A DNA stretch of 64,000 bases from Gigaspora rosea. Taxonomy: Eukaryota; Glomeromycota; Glomeromycetes; Diversisporales; Gigasporaceae. The position numbers and the translations under genes were made by a program. Positions within the stretch are counted from its first letter, which is position 1. Every line of letters starts with the position of its first letter. Location of the stretch: assembly GCA_003550325.1 (NCBI GenBank), contig QKWP01000669.1, positions 89,643-153,642 of the forward strand, in the 5' to 3' direction. The notes below the pieces were generated by a model. It had not been told where the DNA came from, did not search any database, and worked only from the letters and a program-made list of their open reading frames with translations. Shown here piece by piece: positions 11,149-22,261 of this stretch.

Positions 11149-11333
11149 TGCCCATGCACATTGTGACCCCTATTTTGATATTTCAAAATTTTACTAGGGT
11201 AACCCCTATTGCACTTTTAACAAAAAATAATCTTCTCGCAATTCTGTACTAACTTGACCCTAATTCTAACCCTAACACTAATTCTAGACAAAATTAATTA
11301 TTAGTACATTAGGGGCACAAAATGCACAGGGCA
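11149..11333. mobile_element. MITE, termini TGCCC.TGCACA
   Basis: The left TGCCCATGCACATTGTGACC pairs with the right end read on the reverse strand, TGCCCTGTGCATTTTGTGCC. Its interior (ATTTTACTAGGGTAACC and TTTTAACAAAAAAT) matches the element at 37555-37735. It carries CTAACCCTAACAC-like sequence. Confidence 0.6.
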
Positions 11334-11370
11334 TTATTTAGATTTTTACTTTTTAATAAAAATATAGTTT

Positions 11371-12614
11371 TTAATTTACCTTATATGTTAATATTGTTTT
11401 ATTATTCTCAAATAAATCTTTTAATAATTCAATATTATAGCCTGGTCTAATTTTTTGTACTCTATAATATTTTTTACCTGGATGCCATTTATTACAACCA
11501 ATAAAGGGCTTTATAATTTCTACTTCACTGTTTGAAGAACTTTTTTGAATAATATATTTTTCATTGGAAGTATTTTCATTATGACTTTTATTTCTCAAAA
11601 TATTATAATATTGATTTCCTTTGCATGTATAATTATTATAAGGGCAATTTGATTTAATTGATGCAAGATATTCTTTATAAAAATATTAAATTAATAAACA
11701 AAAGATTATAATTAAATTTTAAACAATTACTGTCGGCCCTCTCAGAACTGGTATACATGGTGGACGGGTTTAGTATCGTTTTGAGAGGGTAATCAGATTT
11801 GACAATATCATGTGAAATGCGAATATGCATTGACCAATCAAATTGCAAGATTGAACAATTTTCAGGGCCTTATTGGAGCGCAAAACAGAATTACTTGTGA
11901 CCTCGAAGACCTGTGAACTGTTTAATCACGTTATATTGTGGACAGAAAAATCCTAAGATCAATATTCTAATCACATGAATGAACCCATCTGTATTAATTT
12001 ATGCGATTTGATTGGATGCATGCAGGTGACTCTATCCAAAAATCAGAAATTTATACATAAAGGTTATCGAATATTGGAAATGGCAGGTTATTGGTTATTA
12101 CTTATGGAACGGGTATAGTAGATTGATTTTTAACCAATTTTGGCAGGTTATTAGTTTTGACAGGATTGGTTTTAAAAGGGCCGACTGTATAATTAAATTT
12201 TAAAAAAATAATAAATAAAATTTAAATTTTATTACCCAATTGTATTAATTTTAATTTGATCTTTTTCATTTGTCAAATTATTATTATTATGAAGAATTAA
12301 ATCAGTATCAGATTTACATTAGTAAGTGGAATTATTGCTATATCCATATTAGCTATTTCACAACTTTTATTCCTCTACAAGTTTTTATAGTTTCATGACA
12401 ATCAACTTCTAAAAAAGGGCAAAATACTTTGCAATGTAATCCTTTAGGTTCATCTACTAAATATTGAATCTAAAATTAAAATATAAAATTTTAATTAAAA
12501 TCATTTAATTTAAATAAAAAAAATTAATAAATAAAATAAAATAATAATAAAATAACTTACATCTTTAAATAAAGAAGATAAATTATCCTATTTTTCAATA
12601 CAAAAAATATAAGC
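11371..12614 (-). pseudogene. Broken cysteine-containing host gene, disrupted by two transposons
   Basis: Three exon-like segments can be read on the minus strand. About 12600-12560 (CIEK, stop, DNLSSLFKD) has a GTAAGT donor. About 12474-12236 encodes IQYLVDEPKGLHCKVFCPFL then EVDCHETIKTC, with a frameshift just after. About 11675-11380 encodes CPYNNYTCKGN...FIGCNKWHPGKKYYRVQKI...ELLKDLFENN and ends at a GTAAAT donor. The spaced cysteines suggest a zinc-binding protein. It reminds me of an expanded Rhizophagus family with a similar F-x-GC-x-x-W motif, but I cannot name it. A TA-flanked MITE lies in its intron (11730-12187), and the CACTA element has inserted at its upstream edge (12617/12618). 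It has an in-frame stop and a frameshift, so it is not functional as read. Confidence 0.55.
11730..12187. mobile_element. TA-flanked MITE, termini C(A/T)GTCGGCCC
   Basis: The left end CTGTCGGCCCTCTCAGAAC and the right end, read reversed, CAGTCGGCCCTTTTAAAACC are both bordered by TA (11728-11729, 12188-12189). This fits a Tc1/mariner-type non-autonomous element. It lies in an intron of the broken gene at 11371-12614. Confidence 0.7.
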
Positions 12615-12639
12615 AATCACTGGTCGAAATTTTTTAATA

Positions 12640-13362
12640 TGATAGGCCGATATTGAGAAGATTATAGGCAATATATAACAAACCAAACATTATAAAATCA
12701 GGTAAAAGATATTCGGCTAATTAATATAACTATATAAATATCTGCCATCCGATATCTTGTTGACATATTAATTTTTTAAAATATAAACCAAAAAAAGGCT
12801 GATATTATTAAGGTTGATATAACAACTAAATATCGGCTTACGATATAAACTGATATTCTAATGAACAACTACATTATAAGAAGATATAATACTGAGTAGT
12901 TAAACTGCTAATTATAATCAAAATTTATGCCGATATTTTATTATTTTACGTTGATATATAACGATAAATTAGTGATATTATATACTTCTTAATGATATAT
13001 TACCGATTCTATTAATTTATTTTTTTAAACTAAATTTAAGCCGATATTTGGTTGATTGATTTATTTTTCTATTTTCGTTTTCTGATATATTTCTGATTAT
13101 ACACATTAATAGAAGATATTTTACTGATTTTATTAATTATCTCTATTAATCTTTAATTTAGACAGATGGGCAATGATATATAACGATATTTTTATGATAT
13201 TATATATTATGCAAAGATATTTAACAGATTCTATTAATTTATTTTTTTAAACTAAATTTAAGCCGATATTTGGTTGATTGATTTATTTTTCTATTTTCGT
13301 TTTCTGATATATTTCTGATTATATACATTAATAGAAGATATTTTACTGATTTTAGTAATCGA
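12640..13362. repeat. Left subterminal repeats of the CACTA element
   Basis: Many copies of GCCGATATT and its relatives GGCTGATATT, TATCGGCTTA and GAAGATATT in both orientations: the expected binding array for a CACTA transposition protein. It includes a near-identical direct duplication of about 130 bp (13009-13140 and 13231-13362) that begins TTCTATTAATTTATTTTTTT. Confidence 0.75.
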
Positions 13363-13501
13363 CCAGTTTATAAAAATAGGACGTAATTCGGTTATTTACT
13401 CATAATAAATTATTTTGATAATATATGATTTATACAAATATTTATTAATAATATGTTATATATTTATTAATTATATATTAATCAATAAACTATCGGTCTA
13501 A

Positions 13502-16500
13502 TTATATATTAAATCGTTTATTTGTAGGAATTACTACTAATATTTTTTGTACATTATTACCAGATTGAAATCTATACGAAGAAGGGATAAATCGTCCTAA
13601 TATCCTCTGTATGGGAAGTATACAATCTCTTGCTTCTTCATAAAATTTTTCTCGCCAAATTTCTATATCACAACGTGTATCATTATTCGACTGTAATGAT
13701 AAGAAAAATCGTTTTGAGGAATGTGGCATATACCATCGGACATAAGCTAGATGGTGCGTTTCATTATTAAATTTATGTTGAAAAAAGTATTGTATTTGTC
13801 CAGGATATATATCTTGAGAATTGTCACGATAAGCAAGGAACTTTGCTCTAATATATGATCGACTTCTATATCTAACGGCATTCTTCGATCCATATATTTC
13901 TGCTCCTATTTTTAATCTTCCAAATTGTGTAATTACTCGATCGATTGATGGTGCCATCATATCATCTGGATCGAAATTATATAGTGTAGAATAATATTCT
14001 CCTAAAATTTGATAAATATTATCGGGAAGATTTACATTCTCGTTTCTTGGTCTAAGCATTTCTCCAGGATATCTTTCTGTTCCCATGATATCACTACCAA
14101 TAGTTATTTTATCTGCCATATCCAGATATGCTATTAAATCCTCACTTTCAAAATTTTCTGTCATCTTCAAACTTCCACGCACTTTTTTATCTAAAAGTGG
14201 AAGAATTTTGTCAAATAGTAATTCAGTTTCGTCATTATTGACCGAATTTATTCTATATTCTACTTGCGCATTTTTCATTAAAATGCGCATAAGTTCAGGT
14301 TCAATGGATCGATTACTAGTTGGATAAGATCCTAACAAACCATTCATCCTTTCGAAAGAATAGCACCAATATGCATATGGCGGACCATAATCTAGGCAAC
14401 ATTGTTTAATGTGAAGCGACAAGTGAATATTGGATGTTATCAGATGTGGGCCATAATTTTGTTGAATTAACTTTGCCATGTTTATTAGCCGATTATGTGC
14501 TTCGTCTATGTCACTTTGCCTGACTATTCGGCTTACTAATGAATTGCATGCACAGACAAAATTAAAAATAATTTCTTTATCTCCATGTGATAGCAAATCC
14601 CACATGCACGGTATAGCATACACTTGATAAAATATTCTCCACTGATCTGCAGTAAATCGACTAAATCCTTCTGCTCCACGTGCGACTTTTGATGGAATAC
14701 GACCTATATCTGATGGAATTTTAACGTTCGACATACGTTGTTCAATTATTGAAAGTTGTTTATTATTAAGTTTATTATGATCTAATAAGCACTGCTTCAT
14801 TATCCACTTGCCGATACCTAAAAATAGGCAATGCATTGGATCAACTACCATAAATTTAACTGGATCAAAATAATTTAGCCGATATAGTTCTGACCATCTT
14901 ACTCCCGTTTCTGAAACATGCTCATCACGTTCTTGTTTATTTGTACAAAGTAACCATTGATTTGCTGCACTAAAATATTGTGAAATATCTACTGGTTTGA
15001 ACCATTCATCCATACTTTCAAAACCACCGTAGTGATTTCTTTTGGTTTCACGATCATATGTTGCACGTTTTGGACAACGATGGCATTTTACTAAATAACT
15101 TGCATGACCGCATATTTTTCTTGAAGCAGGAACATCATTAGCCGATAAAATAAGTGCAGCGTATATCTTGCGTCCTTCTTTATATTCAAATGTTGATGGT
15201 AATTCTATACCGGAAGAAAATTCAATTAACTCGTCGACGATTGGAGCAAGATAATGATTTATTTGATGTTTACTAGGCTCATTTGGACCAGGGATGATAC
15301 CTAATGTTAAAATATTGTTTGGTTTGAATCGTTCTTCACGTGGTAAATTACATAAAACTCCATAAATTACCCCAGTGCTATGAATTGTATAATCGAATGG
15401 TTGAAACCAGTCGATATTCATAGCTAAGCCGATATGGCTATCAAGTGTATCATTTGTAAAAAATGGCGTAGGATCATCAGGATTTATAGCGAAATTTTTC
15501 CAGATATTACCCTCGTATATGTCTGAGAAAATTCCATTTGGGACATTTCTATTTCTAGAATGCCGTAACATCACCTCAAATCCTGGCCGCTAATACATCA
15601 TATAAAGTTGCTGCTTTATACTTCCAACTGGGTAAAGCTTTAATGCTCGTAATAAAGTTCCTTCATTTGTTTTTATTATCTCTGCTAATGGTTCATTACA
15701 TGCCGATCGTCGTGATTCTGATCTATGATTAGGATATTCAACATATGTACACATTTTGCATGCTGGTTGATTTTCCTCTGAATAATTTTTGACTTCTAAT
15801 AGATCATAAAGTTTATGACACTTCGGGCATGCAACATATTTTTTATATTTAGTTAAGATACCTAAAGACGATTTTGTTGTGGTCAGAGAAGTAGGAAACT
15901 TATCGGCTTCATTTATTTTGAAATGTACAAGTATAATTCGAAGAAATTTAATTAATGTTTCTGTACCAACATCGGATACATTGAAACGTTGCTGATATTT
16001 CATTATCCATACGATGATCCAATCATGCGAATTATCATCGAAAGTAAACGGTGGATCAAAAACTTCAGGATCGATTTCTGGCGGAATAAAATTAACAGGT
16101 TCACGGCTTGCTTGCGAAGATTCACTTGCAGAATCACTTGAAGAAGAACTACTTGAGGAAGAAGCATCATCAGGCTCTTCTTTCTGAATTATCATAATTT
16201 CATCATCATCTGATGGTTGATATATATCAAATGGCGATGATTCTTCTAAAGCTTCATCAATGTTCATCTCTTCATCATCGATGGGTGAAGGCATCCGAAA
16301 TTTTGCTTTACCCGATTTTCTGGAGATTGGCGACTGTTCAATAAAATCATCTTCTAGAAATAAACTTATAGATTCAGTACTCGAGTTTGTATTATCATCT
16401 TCGTCACTGGCTGTACTATCTTCTTCGGAACTATTGTTATCCGATGCATTGTTATCCGAACCACTATCATCAGAATCACTGTTATCCGAACCACTATCGT

Positions 16501-16816
16501 CAGAATCATTGTTATCCGAACCATTATCATCAGAATCATTGTTATCCGAACCATTATCATCAGAATCATCGTTATTTGAATCTTCACTTCCTGAACTAGC
16601 ACGTTTTGGAAATTCTGGCAGTGGTTCTTCTCTATGTTTATACTTTACCGTGGACGATTGCTTGGTGATCCTACTAGATTGACCAATTTCGGGTAAGGCC
16701 ATATGGGATTGCTGTGTTCGTGGATCGACATATTTCCCTTGACATTTCGGGCACTTACATACTACTTTTTTTGTTTTGCGTACATATTTTCCTGAACTCT
16801 CTTCGGATGACGACAT
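13502..16816 (-). pseudogene. CACTA Tnp2-type transposase, one in-frame stop
   Basis: DDE transposase of the CACTA superfamily. The frame runs from ATG at 16816 (MSSSEESSGKYVRKTKKVVC) to the stop at 13502, broken only by a TAG at 15592-15590. Upstream and downstream parts are in the same frame (...LYMMY, stop, RPGFEVMLRHSRNR...). N-terminal part: a zinc-finger-like CKCPKCQGKYVDPRTQQSH, a long acidic Ser/Asp tract (16430-16580, 30-bp DNA repeats encoding NNDSDDNGSD), then a second zinc cluster CPKCHKLYDLL...CKMC. Transposase part: MNIDWFQPFDYTIHSTGVIY, LPREERFKPNNILTLGIIPG, ALILSANDVPASRKICGH and CHRCPKR. Further on come SNIHLSLHIKQC and CYSFERMNGLLGSYPTSNR. The D in NIDWFQPF and SANDVPASR and the E in FERMNG are candidate active-site residues. 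An ATG exists 23 codons upstream (16885) but lacks family-like sequence. Apart from the one stop the protein looks intact (about 1,100 residues). Confidence 0.88.
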
Positions 16817-16884
16817 TATTATTTTACTATTATGGTTTTTATATTGGGTAAAATGCGTATTGATTTTTTTGCAAGATTTTTGCA

Positions 16885-18479
16885 AGAAAATTTATGCTGC
16901 AATCGACGTCTTAAATACTTTTTCGAAATAAATCGGCCCTATATATATAAACAATTCAAGAATTTATGCATATCATAGATTTAAATTACCGATCACTAAT
17001 TAAATCATCGGAATTAATTTTCCTTGTAATATATAATACAGTATAAATAAAACATGGAAACGATTCATTCAATCAATTCTCTTCAGAACGCGTTTATTTT
17101 TTTCTTCCCGGAACACGTCAATTTCTTCTTTTTTTTTTAAAAAAAAAAAAAAAAAACAAATATCTTCGTACAACATTATAAAAAGCATTATACAAATATA
17201 GTAATATTATGAGTACAGAAAGACTATCGATGATACGCATAGAATTCTTCGAATATTAACTGTTCACTAAATATCTTCTCAAGAGAAAAACAGTTGAAAA
17301 ACTTAAAGGTTGCGTCAAGATAAACACGAAACATTTAACAAAGTAAACTTTTATATACGAACAGTAGAAGATATAAGTAGAATTCTTAGAATACTTACAA
17401 CTTAGACCGCATAAAGATTTCAAATGAAACAAAACTCTTCGGAAAGTTAAAGATAAACGTGTTATAACCATAACAAGGAAAAATAAACTTAATCACAAGA
17501 GCCGATATTCTACAAAATGTATATACCAAGTTTTTCACTCATATCATTGCTATAATGAACATATCTTCTCAAATGAAATCTTTTTTTTTTGAAAAAATAG
17601 TACCAATTTTCGATTATTTCGTCTAACTAAAACTATTCGCGTATCTTCCTAGAAAAAGGTAAAATTATTTTCCTTTGCGTATCTTCCTAGTCAAAAATTA
17701 ATGCGTTTGTCTTTTACCTAAATATATTATAGAATTATACTACGTACGTATATAATGCATGCAACATTAAAATTTTATCCGAATACGGAAAACAATGTCA
17801 AACATTTATAATCATGCATTAGAATGCAAACAATACCGAACCCTGATAATCATGTGACAATCAGATTGGTGCATTGTCCAAGCGAAAGGTACATTATTTT
17901 AATGTAATCGTTATTTATTTAATGATATTTAAGTGATATTAATTTAATATATATATAATGTTCAATTTTCTATTCGAGTACAGAAGAATTCCAAGGAATA
18001 ATGCAGAATATGTGATAATTTGGTTATTGATAATTTCTTTCGCATATCTTCCTAATGAAGTAATTTTTTAAATGATATTATAACATTATATTTTAATTTA
18101 TTTTTATTCGAGTACATAAGAACTTCAGATCGAGTAATTATTAAGTTCGTTCGTATATCTTCCTAATGAAGTAATTTTTAAATGATATTATAGCGATATT
18201 AATATAATTTATTTTTAGCGAAAGGAAAATTAATATTATATGCAGCTTTATTAATAAATTTTAATTATCAGGAGACATAAGACAAATAATACAGATAATA
18301 GAAGATAATTACCATATAGCTATCGAACATAAAAAGGATGGTATCTTTCCTAGAAAATTTTGTTGTTGATTTCAATTCAATATCTCATCCTAAAATTACT
18401 TTTCGCAACTAAATCAATCCTCTTTCACCTTTTTTTTACCTTAAATTTTTTCTCATTAATTTTTTCGATTTCAATATCA
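16885..18479. other. CACTA interior between the two genes, no gene seen
   Basis: AT-rich, presumably the divergent 5' regions of the two genes. It contains repeated TATCTTCCTAAT(G)AAG motifs (about 17640, 17685, 18048, 18160) and a T/A homopolymer block at 17128-17156. Confidence 0.6.
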
Positions 18480-20751
18480 ATGGGAAAAAAAGAAAAGCAA
18501 CTTCCCAAGGCTGAAAGCAACAAGATGGTGTAGAAAAGAGCACACAAACATAAGAAGCAAAAATGTAAGATTTCGATAAGCCGATATAGTAATTTATTAA
18601 TAATCAATTAATTATTAACTTTATATTTTTAGTAGATGCAAAGGTGATTGCTGCAGTGATTGCGAGAGCAATCGCCGCTGTTCAAGACAAGGGGAAGAGG
18701 AAGCAAATAGAACCTGAACCACCAGAAAGCTCTAGTTCTAGTAGTGCAGGCACTACTAGTAGTGATGATGAGAGATGAAGATCAAGGAGAAGAAGTATCA
18801 GTAGCAGAAGCAGTAGTCGTTCCAGCAGCAGCAGCAGCAGTAGCAGTAGCAGCAGCAGCAGCAGTAGCAGTAGTAGCTGTTCTGAGAGTAATCATCCTCC
18901 GAGACCACTAACAAGAGAGCAATCATCCCATCTTCGGGTAAATATATTATTGCCTTCTCATGTCTTTTATGAATAGATTTACTTTATATTTTAATTTTTA
19001 TTTTATATTATTTTTTTTGCAGGCCGAAATTAAAATCTTGATAGAAGGCAGAAAGCTATTGGCCCAAAAACTGGATCCTAACAAAAATTGGTCTTCGCAA
19101 ACAAAGAATATCCAGAACAATTTAATCCCATTAATAATAAAAAATTTGCCCGGATACAAACAACATTTGGGTGCTATCGAAACTATATTAAATCATATCA
19201 CAAAACGCAGAGGCGCACTTTAGCAATAAACTCGGATCCAGCCCTAAAAGCATACAATCGTGCACGCATTGGGAAAAACAGTAAGGTGAACGAGGTAATA
19301 ACAATTTTTTTCCTTTGTTTCATATAAATTTTTTAATTTATCATTTTTATTCATTTTTATAAAATAATTTAGAAAAGAAGAAGGAGACGTAAGGCATTAT
19401 CATTCTTGATGAGTGCTGGAAATAAGGGTATTGGTCTGTACCCACAGGAAGATTTGAAGCGGTTTACGACAAGTCAAGGTGGAAACGCTTATCATTCTGC
19501 GGAAAAATGAGTGACAAATGAGAAAGCGACTGAAAGGGGCGGGAGGGATGGGCAAAAAATAAAAAAATTAATATATGTGGAAAAATGATGGCCCAGACCT
19601 CATGTAAGTCAAATATATTATAGTAATGCTAAGTTACAATTAAATTAATAATGTATCGTCCTAATACAATACGTATTATTTAGTTGAAACAGCTATTTCA
19701 TAAAAGAATCGATCTGGTTGTGAAACAGCTGCAGCCTAAGAACAATAGAATGATTCCATGCCATTATGGTGAGAAGATTGATAGGGAAGATGTACCACAA
19801 CTGGATTGTCCAAGTTGGGCATTATCCGCCGAAGCCCGAGAACTATATAATATCCCAGATCCTGACTTTGATCCTGAACTATTAAGTGGGCAAGAAGATT
19901 CACAAAAAAAAAGAAAAGGAAAGGTGGGGATAGGCACAAGAAACGAAAGAGAGTCATACAGCTGAGACAGAAACTAAAGAATGAGCAAGTGAAACAGGTA
20001 TAAAAAGGAGAAGAGTGGATGATGATGATAAAGTTGTATTATATGAAAGAAGAAAACCTAGAAGATCGCAGCATCCTCAAAAGCACCAACACCAAAATCA
20101 GCAACATCCAGATCAGTAACATACTCAAAACCGGCAACACCCATATCATCAAAACCGGCAACACCCACATCATCAAAACCGCCAACACCCACATCATCAA
20201 AACCGGAAACACCCACATCATCAAAAACACCTATAACATCAGAAAAAACACCTAAAACATCAGAAACAACAACAGCTACAAATGAACCATCATCATCAAC
20301 GGAAGCAATAGCAGCAGCAGAAGCCTTAATATCAAAAATACCACCAACATCATCAACGTCAGCAGCCTCCTCAACATCAACACCGGTACCACCAGCAAAA
20401 ATAATATTACAATTCGCCCGAGGCTCTGCAAAAAAACCAAGTAAACTGCCATCAGAAGATGATGCGTTAGTATTTAGAGATGAAGGAGTTGAAGCTGAGG
20501 ATGGAGGTGACGATGGAGGTGACGATGGAGGTGAGGATGGAGGTGAGGACGAAAATGAAAGTGAAGGTGAAAGTATGGTTAGTGCAGAAGCTAGTGAAAA
20601 AGTGGAAAAAGGAAAACGAAAACTGGAAGATTATGAGGACAATGAAGGTGAAGGTTGGGTTGAAAGTAAAAAAAGGAAAAAAGGGTCGCAAAAAAAGAAA
20701 GATGATAAAAAGAAAGCGAAAAGATCGAAAAGAAGGCGATAAATTAGATTT
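18480..20751 (+). pseudogene. Second gene of the CACTA element, decayed
   Basis: Spliced plus-strand gene. Plausible exons: 18480-about 18565 (MGKKRKATSQG), 18633-18937, 19023-19294, 19373-19603, 19684-20751. Splice signals are clear (GTAAAT...TTGCAG; GTAATA...TTTAG; GTAAGT...TTTAG). Product features: a long Ser-rich run (18810-18880), a basic central part FNPINNKKFARIQTTFGCYR, YNRARIGKNSKVNE, then KRRRRRKALSFLMSAGNKGI. A further segment reads RIDLVVKQLQPKNNRMIPCH and CPSWALSAEARELYNIP. After that come a Thr/Pro repeat (KPATPTSS) and an acidic then Lys/Arg-rich tail ending SKRRR. This is probably the DNA-binding accessory protein of CACTA elements (TnpA-like role), but no domain was recognised. 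At least four TGA stops, a TAG and three frameshifts (near 19085, 19905, 20078) break it. Confidence 0.6.
20130..20235 (+). repeat. 24-bp minisatellite encoding KPATPTSS
   Basis: Tandem units CATCATCAAAACCGGCAACAC, four to five copies, inside the last exon of the accessory gene. Confidence 0.75.
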
Positions 20752-21616
20752 TTGTTAGATTTATCTGTTATTGTGTTTTTTAATTTTAAAATAGTGTTTT
20801 TATCGGAATATAATAAAATTTAATAAATAATCAGTAAAATAATATAAATATCAGCCAATCGGCCAATGTGTATATAAATGTAATCAGTAAACAGTTAAAT
20901 AGCAAAATTATACAAATATCATCAACTATCGCCTTTGGTGATAGCAGACCGATAGACTATAGACTCAAATATTCGGTTTAAACCTAAAACCTATCGGTCT
21001 GCTATCACCAAAGGCGATATTTTATTAATAATAAAAAGATGATATATAATATTGGTAAAATATACTTTAAATTTTAGGAACCGATTACTATGAATTTTAT
21101 AAATATATAACTAATCATATTAAAAATCGCTAATTATCAGCCAAATATTATTCAATATAGGCTAAATATTATTCAATATCGGCCAAATATTATTCAAATA
21201 TCAGTCAAATATTATTCAAATATCGGTCAAATATTATTCTAAAGAATATAGAGAAGATATGTTAAAGACTAAATAATCATTAAAAAATATAACCAATATA
21301 TCAGTACAATATTGTATAAATTATGAAAAAATTTGTAAAATAGCCAATACAATATCTTCTTATGATTTATCTAATCGTGAATTTATCACCAAAATATCAA
21401 TCTAAATATCTGCCTTGTATCTTCTTTATAATTTCACTAATCTTCATACGGATATATGAGTATTTTTTACTGACTTATAACCGATATGCAACAAATTTTC
21501 TTAAATTAGTAGCCCATCAGCCTATTTTGATCCCCTATCAATCTGCATCATATTGGCCTGCAATCTTCATGCGATTTTTAGATGATATTAGGTAATATTT
21601 TTGATTTCGACCAGTG
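20752..21616. repeat. Right subterminal region of the CACTA element
   Basis: Repeated ATCGGC/CCAAATATTATTC and GATATCTTC-type motifs, densest at 21125-21240 (five units of the ATATCGG.CAAATATTATTC kind). It ends in the right terminal inverted repeat at 21616. The open frame at 21362-21595 has no recognisable domain and is not called as a gene. Confidence 0.65.
20927..21019. repeat. Perfect 29-bp-arm palindrome in the CACTA right end
   Basis: The left arm 20927-20955 (TATCGCCTTTGGTGATAGCA...) and the right arm 20991-21019 are exact reverse complements with a 35-base spacer. It contains the GGTCTGCTATCACC core. Confidence 0.9.
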
Positions 21617-21619
21617 AAT

Positions 21620-22261
21620 ACCCGAACCTTCCTTAGAAGTTGTAGGTTATTCAATAAATGGTATTGTATATTAAATACAATATTATATTTTGTTAATTGA
21701 ATTAATGGCTGCTCAAATTGATTTTTGCCATATTTTCGTGTAATAATGCCCTCTTGCGCATTATTTTGGACCCCTGAATGTTATTTTAAAATGCTCATGT
21801 GCCTTATTTTGAGTCAAAATGTCTTTTTTTTGAAATCCTATACCAGTATTTGAAATTGGTTCAATCACTGACAAACACTTTAAAGACATTGAACTTACTT
21901 TACCAGTAAGCTTATTTTACAGTAATTTACAGATAAGTTCATTTTGTGACATTAGATTCGAATTTCTCAATTAGTTTACCTCCCCAATTTGTAAATAGAT
22001 CTTCTCATTATTTAGTATAGATAATTTTCATTTCTATTTTTTTTATAATTCATTAAATGTTAGTTGAAGTCCAGTAAACTTGATAATTGATATATAGTCA
22101 TTCCTTTTTGTAAAACTTCATAACACATTAACGTGTTGGCACGTATACATGTTAATGGGTGCAGATTATAAACATTCTCAATAGCACTTCAATGTGCTGG
22201 GCTTGTTGTTCCATCACGTAGTATGTTAAACAACATGTTAAAGTGCTGTTAACGTATCATC
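21620..22261. repeat. Repeat DNA with (A)CACGTTAATGTG-like words, no gene
   Basis: 21945-22115 is homologous to 10070-10240. It is followed by words such as CACATTAACGTGTTGGCACG, CATGTTAA and AAGTGCTGTTAACG. It ends at the 8-bp target site of the next element. Confidence 0.55.

Larger units (their letters stand above)
12618..21616. mobile_element. Complete CACTA (EnSpm) DNA transposon, 9.0 kb
   Basis: The left end CACTGGTCGAAATTTTT and the right end AATTTTTGATTTCGACCAGTG (reverse strand CACTGGTCGAA) are terminal inverted repeats. They are flanked by AAT at 12615-12617 and AAT at 21617-21619, the 3-bp duplication expected of CACTA elements. The subterminal regions are packed with CCGATAT/ATATCGG motifs. 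It encodes a Tnp2-type transposase on the minus strand and a second, decayed gene on the plus strand, the convergent two-gene plan of CACTA elements. It sits at the edge of an older broken host gene. Confidence 0.9.

Noticed and set aside
16260-16682. Plus-strand frames rich in Ser/Leu or Tyr/His opposite the acidic tract
   Set aside because: Shadows of the 30-bp repeat in the minus-strand transposase.
13502-16885. Two separate transposase genes
   Set aside because: The two open frames are in the same frame and joined by RPGFE-type sequence with only one TAG between them; a single broken gene is simpler.
20019-20255. Frame with repeated KTGNTHII
   Set aside because: Off-frame reading of the KPATPTSS minisatellite of the accessory gene, without its own start context or continuation.
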